A DNA stretch of 64,000 nucleotides from Candidimonas sp. SYP-B2681 (lineage in GTDB: Bacteria; Pseudomonadota; Gammaproteobacteria; Burkholderiales; Burkholderiaceae_B): contig NZ_RYDV01000001.1 in assembly GCF_003971065.1 (NCBI RefSeq), forward strand, positions 682,001 to 746,000, written 5' to 3'. Below are positions 63,645 through 64,000 of the stretch, piece by piece. Both the position numbers and the translations under genes were made by a program. Position 1 is the stretch's first letter, and the number at the start of each line of letters is the position of its first letter. The notes beneath the pieces were generated by a model, which worked only from the letters and a program-made list of their open reading frames with translations, did not search any database and was not told where the DNA came from.

Positions 63645-64000
63645 GTGACATCTGAATTACTAAGCTGGGCTGCAGTTCCGGTCGCGCTCTCTTCGGTGAT
63701 CGTAAGCTATCACCTCCTACGACTTCAACGTGACCCAGAATTGGCCGTATATGCCACACCCGACCATCAACGCCCCTCAATAATCAATCTCGTGCTAGAG
63801 AATATTGGCAATGGAATAGCCCTCGATGTTACGTTCAAATCAAATCGGGACATACCGGTGCGCGCATTCGGATTTGAGGACGCACAAGAGCCAAGAACTA
63901 TGGATAGCGGTGTACTGATCAATGGAATTGCATCATTTCTCCCCGGCGAAGAACGGATCATTCCATGGGGCCAATATGGGGGATTAAAAAAAGGATTAGG
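63645..64000 (+). CDS. Membrane-anchored protein, 3' end outside window
   Basis: GTG at 63645 opens a frame that runs to the edge (118 codons). It starts MTSELLSWAAVPVALSSVIV, a single N-terminal membrane segment, then YHLLRLQRDPELAVYATPDH and a beta-rich domain with NLVLENIGNGIALDVTF. That combination is common in small membrane-anchored proteins of unknown role. It lies 57 bp after the PD-(D/E)XK-like gene, on the same strand. Confidence 0.7.
   Translation, partial: MTSELLSWAAVPVALSSVIVSYHLLRLQRDPELAVYATPDHQRPSIINLVLENIGNGIALDVTFKSNRDIPVRAFGFEDAQEPRTMDSGVLINGIASFLPGEERIIPWGQYGGLKKGL

Noticed and set aside
1-64000. CRISPR arrays, rRNA or tRNA genes
   Set aside because: No regularly spaced repeats of the right kind and no recognisable rRNA or complete tRNA cloverleaf were seen by eye. 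The only hint is the tRNA- or tmRNA-like 3' end within the repeats at 57.7 and 61.3 kb.

Overview
The window looks like a chromosomal segment of a betaproteobacterium in the Burkholderiales, most likely an Alcaligenaceae relative of Bordetella or Pusillimonas. This is inferred from the protein families: Bug-type (TctC) solute receptors, IclR-controlled TRAP transporters, a pca cluster with PcaQ, and a DUF3300-DUF2950 pair. No rRNA, tRNA or CRISPR array was recognised. Base composition is moderate, and several stretches are scarred by deletions, frameshifts and mobile-element remnants.

1-23 kb is mostly envelope and stress functions: a PAP2 phosphatase, phosphoketolase, small periplasmic proteins and a long minus-strand series (parvulin-type isomerase, HupE/UreJ-like membrane protein, DUF3604 PHP-like protein, beta-barrel proteins, a polytopic membrane protein, DUF3300, DUF2950). 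An OmpR-type two-component pair is divergent from it and is followed by the potassium transporter Kup. Part of this block was duplicated. At 6.1-7.9 kb an intact patatin lipoprotein lies next to a DUF3604 remnant. At 14.0-18.3 kb an intact DUF3604 gene lies next to a patatin remnant. Both copies keep a related upstream leader.

23.4-37.6 kb is an aromatic catabolism region. It holds pcaHGBC with divergent pcaQ, an aroQ dehydroquinase with a frameshifted TRAP receptor, a complete TRAP transporter, two paralogous IclR regulators, a second carboxymuconolactone decarboxylase, a Bug receptor and a lactonase-like amidohydrolase. Together these fit uptake of quinate- or protocatechuate-like compounds and their conversion through the beta-ketoadipate route. 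pcaD, pcaIJ and pcaF are not in the window.

38-49 kb is a decayed zone. It contains a broken tyrosine recombinase, a cytosolic-type arylsulfatase, fragments of a second arylsulfatase and two outer-membrane proteins, DUF202 and membrane genes with a formylglycine-generating enzyme, a methyltransferase pseudogene, an IS3-family remnant, an internally deleted copy of kup and a broken KfrA/TnpT-like gene beside a perfect 18-bp hairpin and repeats. The outer-membrane fragment matches the 10.9-kb gene, so this zone and the 8-18 kb block probably descend from related clusters.

49-57.6 kb resembles a defence or mobility island: an SH3-domain protein, a fragment of an SNF2 helicase, a Nudix hydrolase, and a 1,500-residue SF1 helicase with a C-terminal Vsr-like nuclease domain preceded by a ribbon-helix-helix gene. 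At 58-61.1 kb a Bug receptor and galC/galB-like genes with a divergent IclR regulator form a gallate/protocatechuate 4,5-cleavage module. It lies between two diverged direct repeats, each carrying an intrinsic-terminator hairpin. From 61.7 kb to the end a compact group encodes an HNH nuclease, a uracil-DNA-glycosylase-like protein, a PD-(D/E)XK-like protein and a membrane-anchored protein cut by the window edge.
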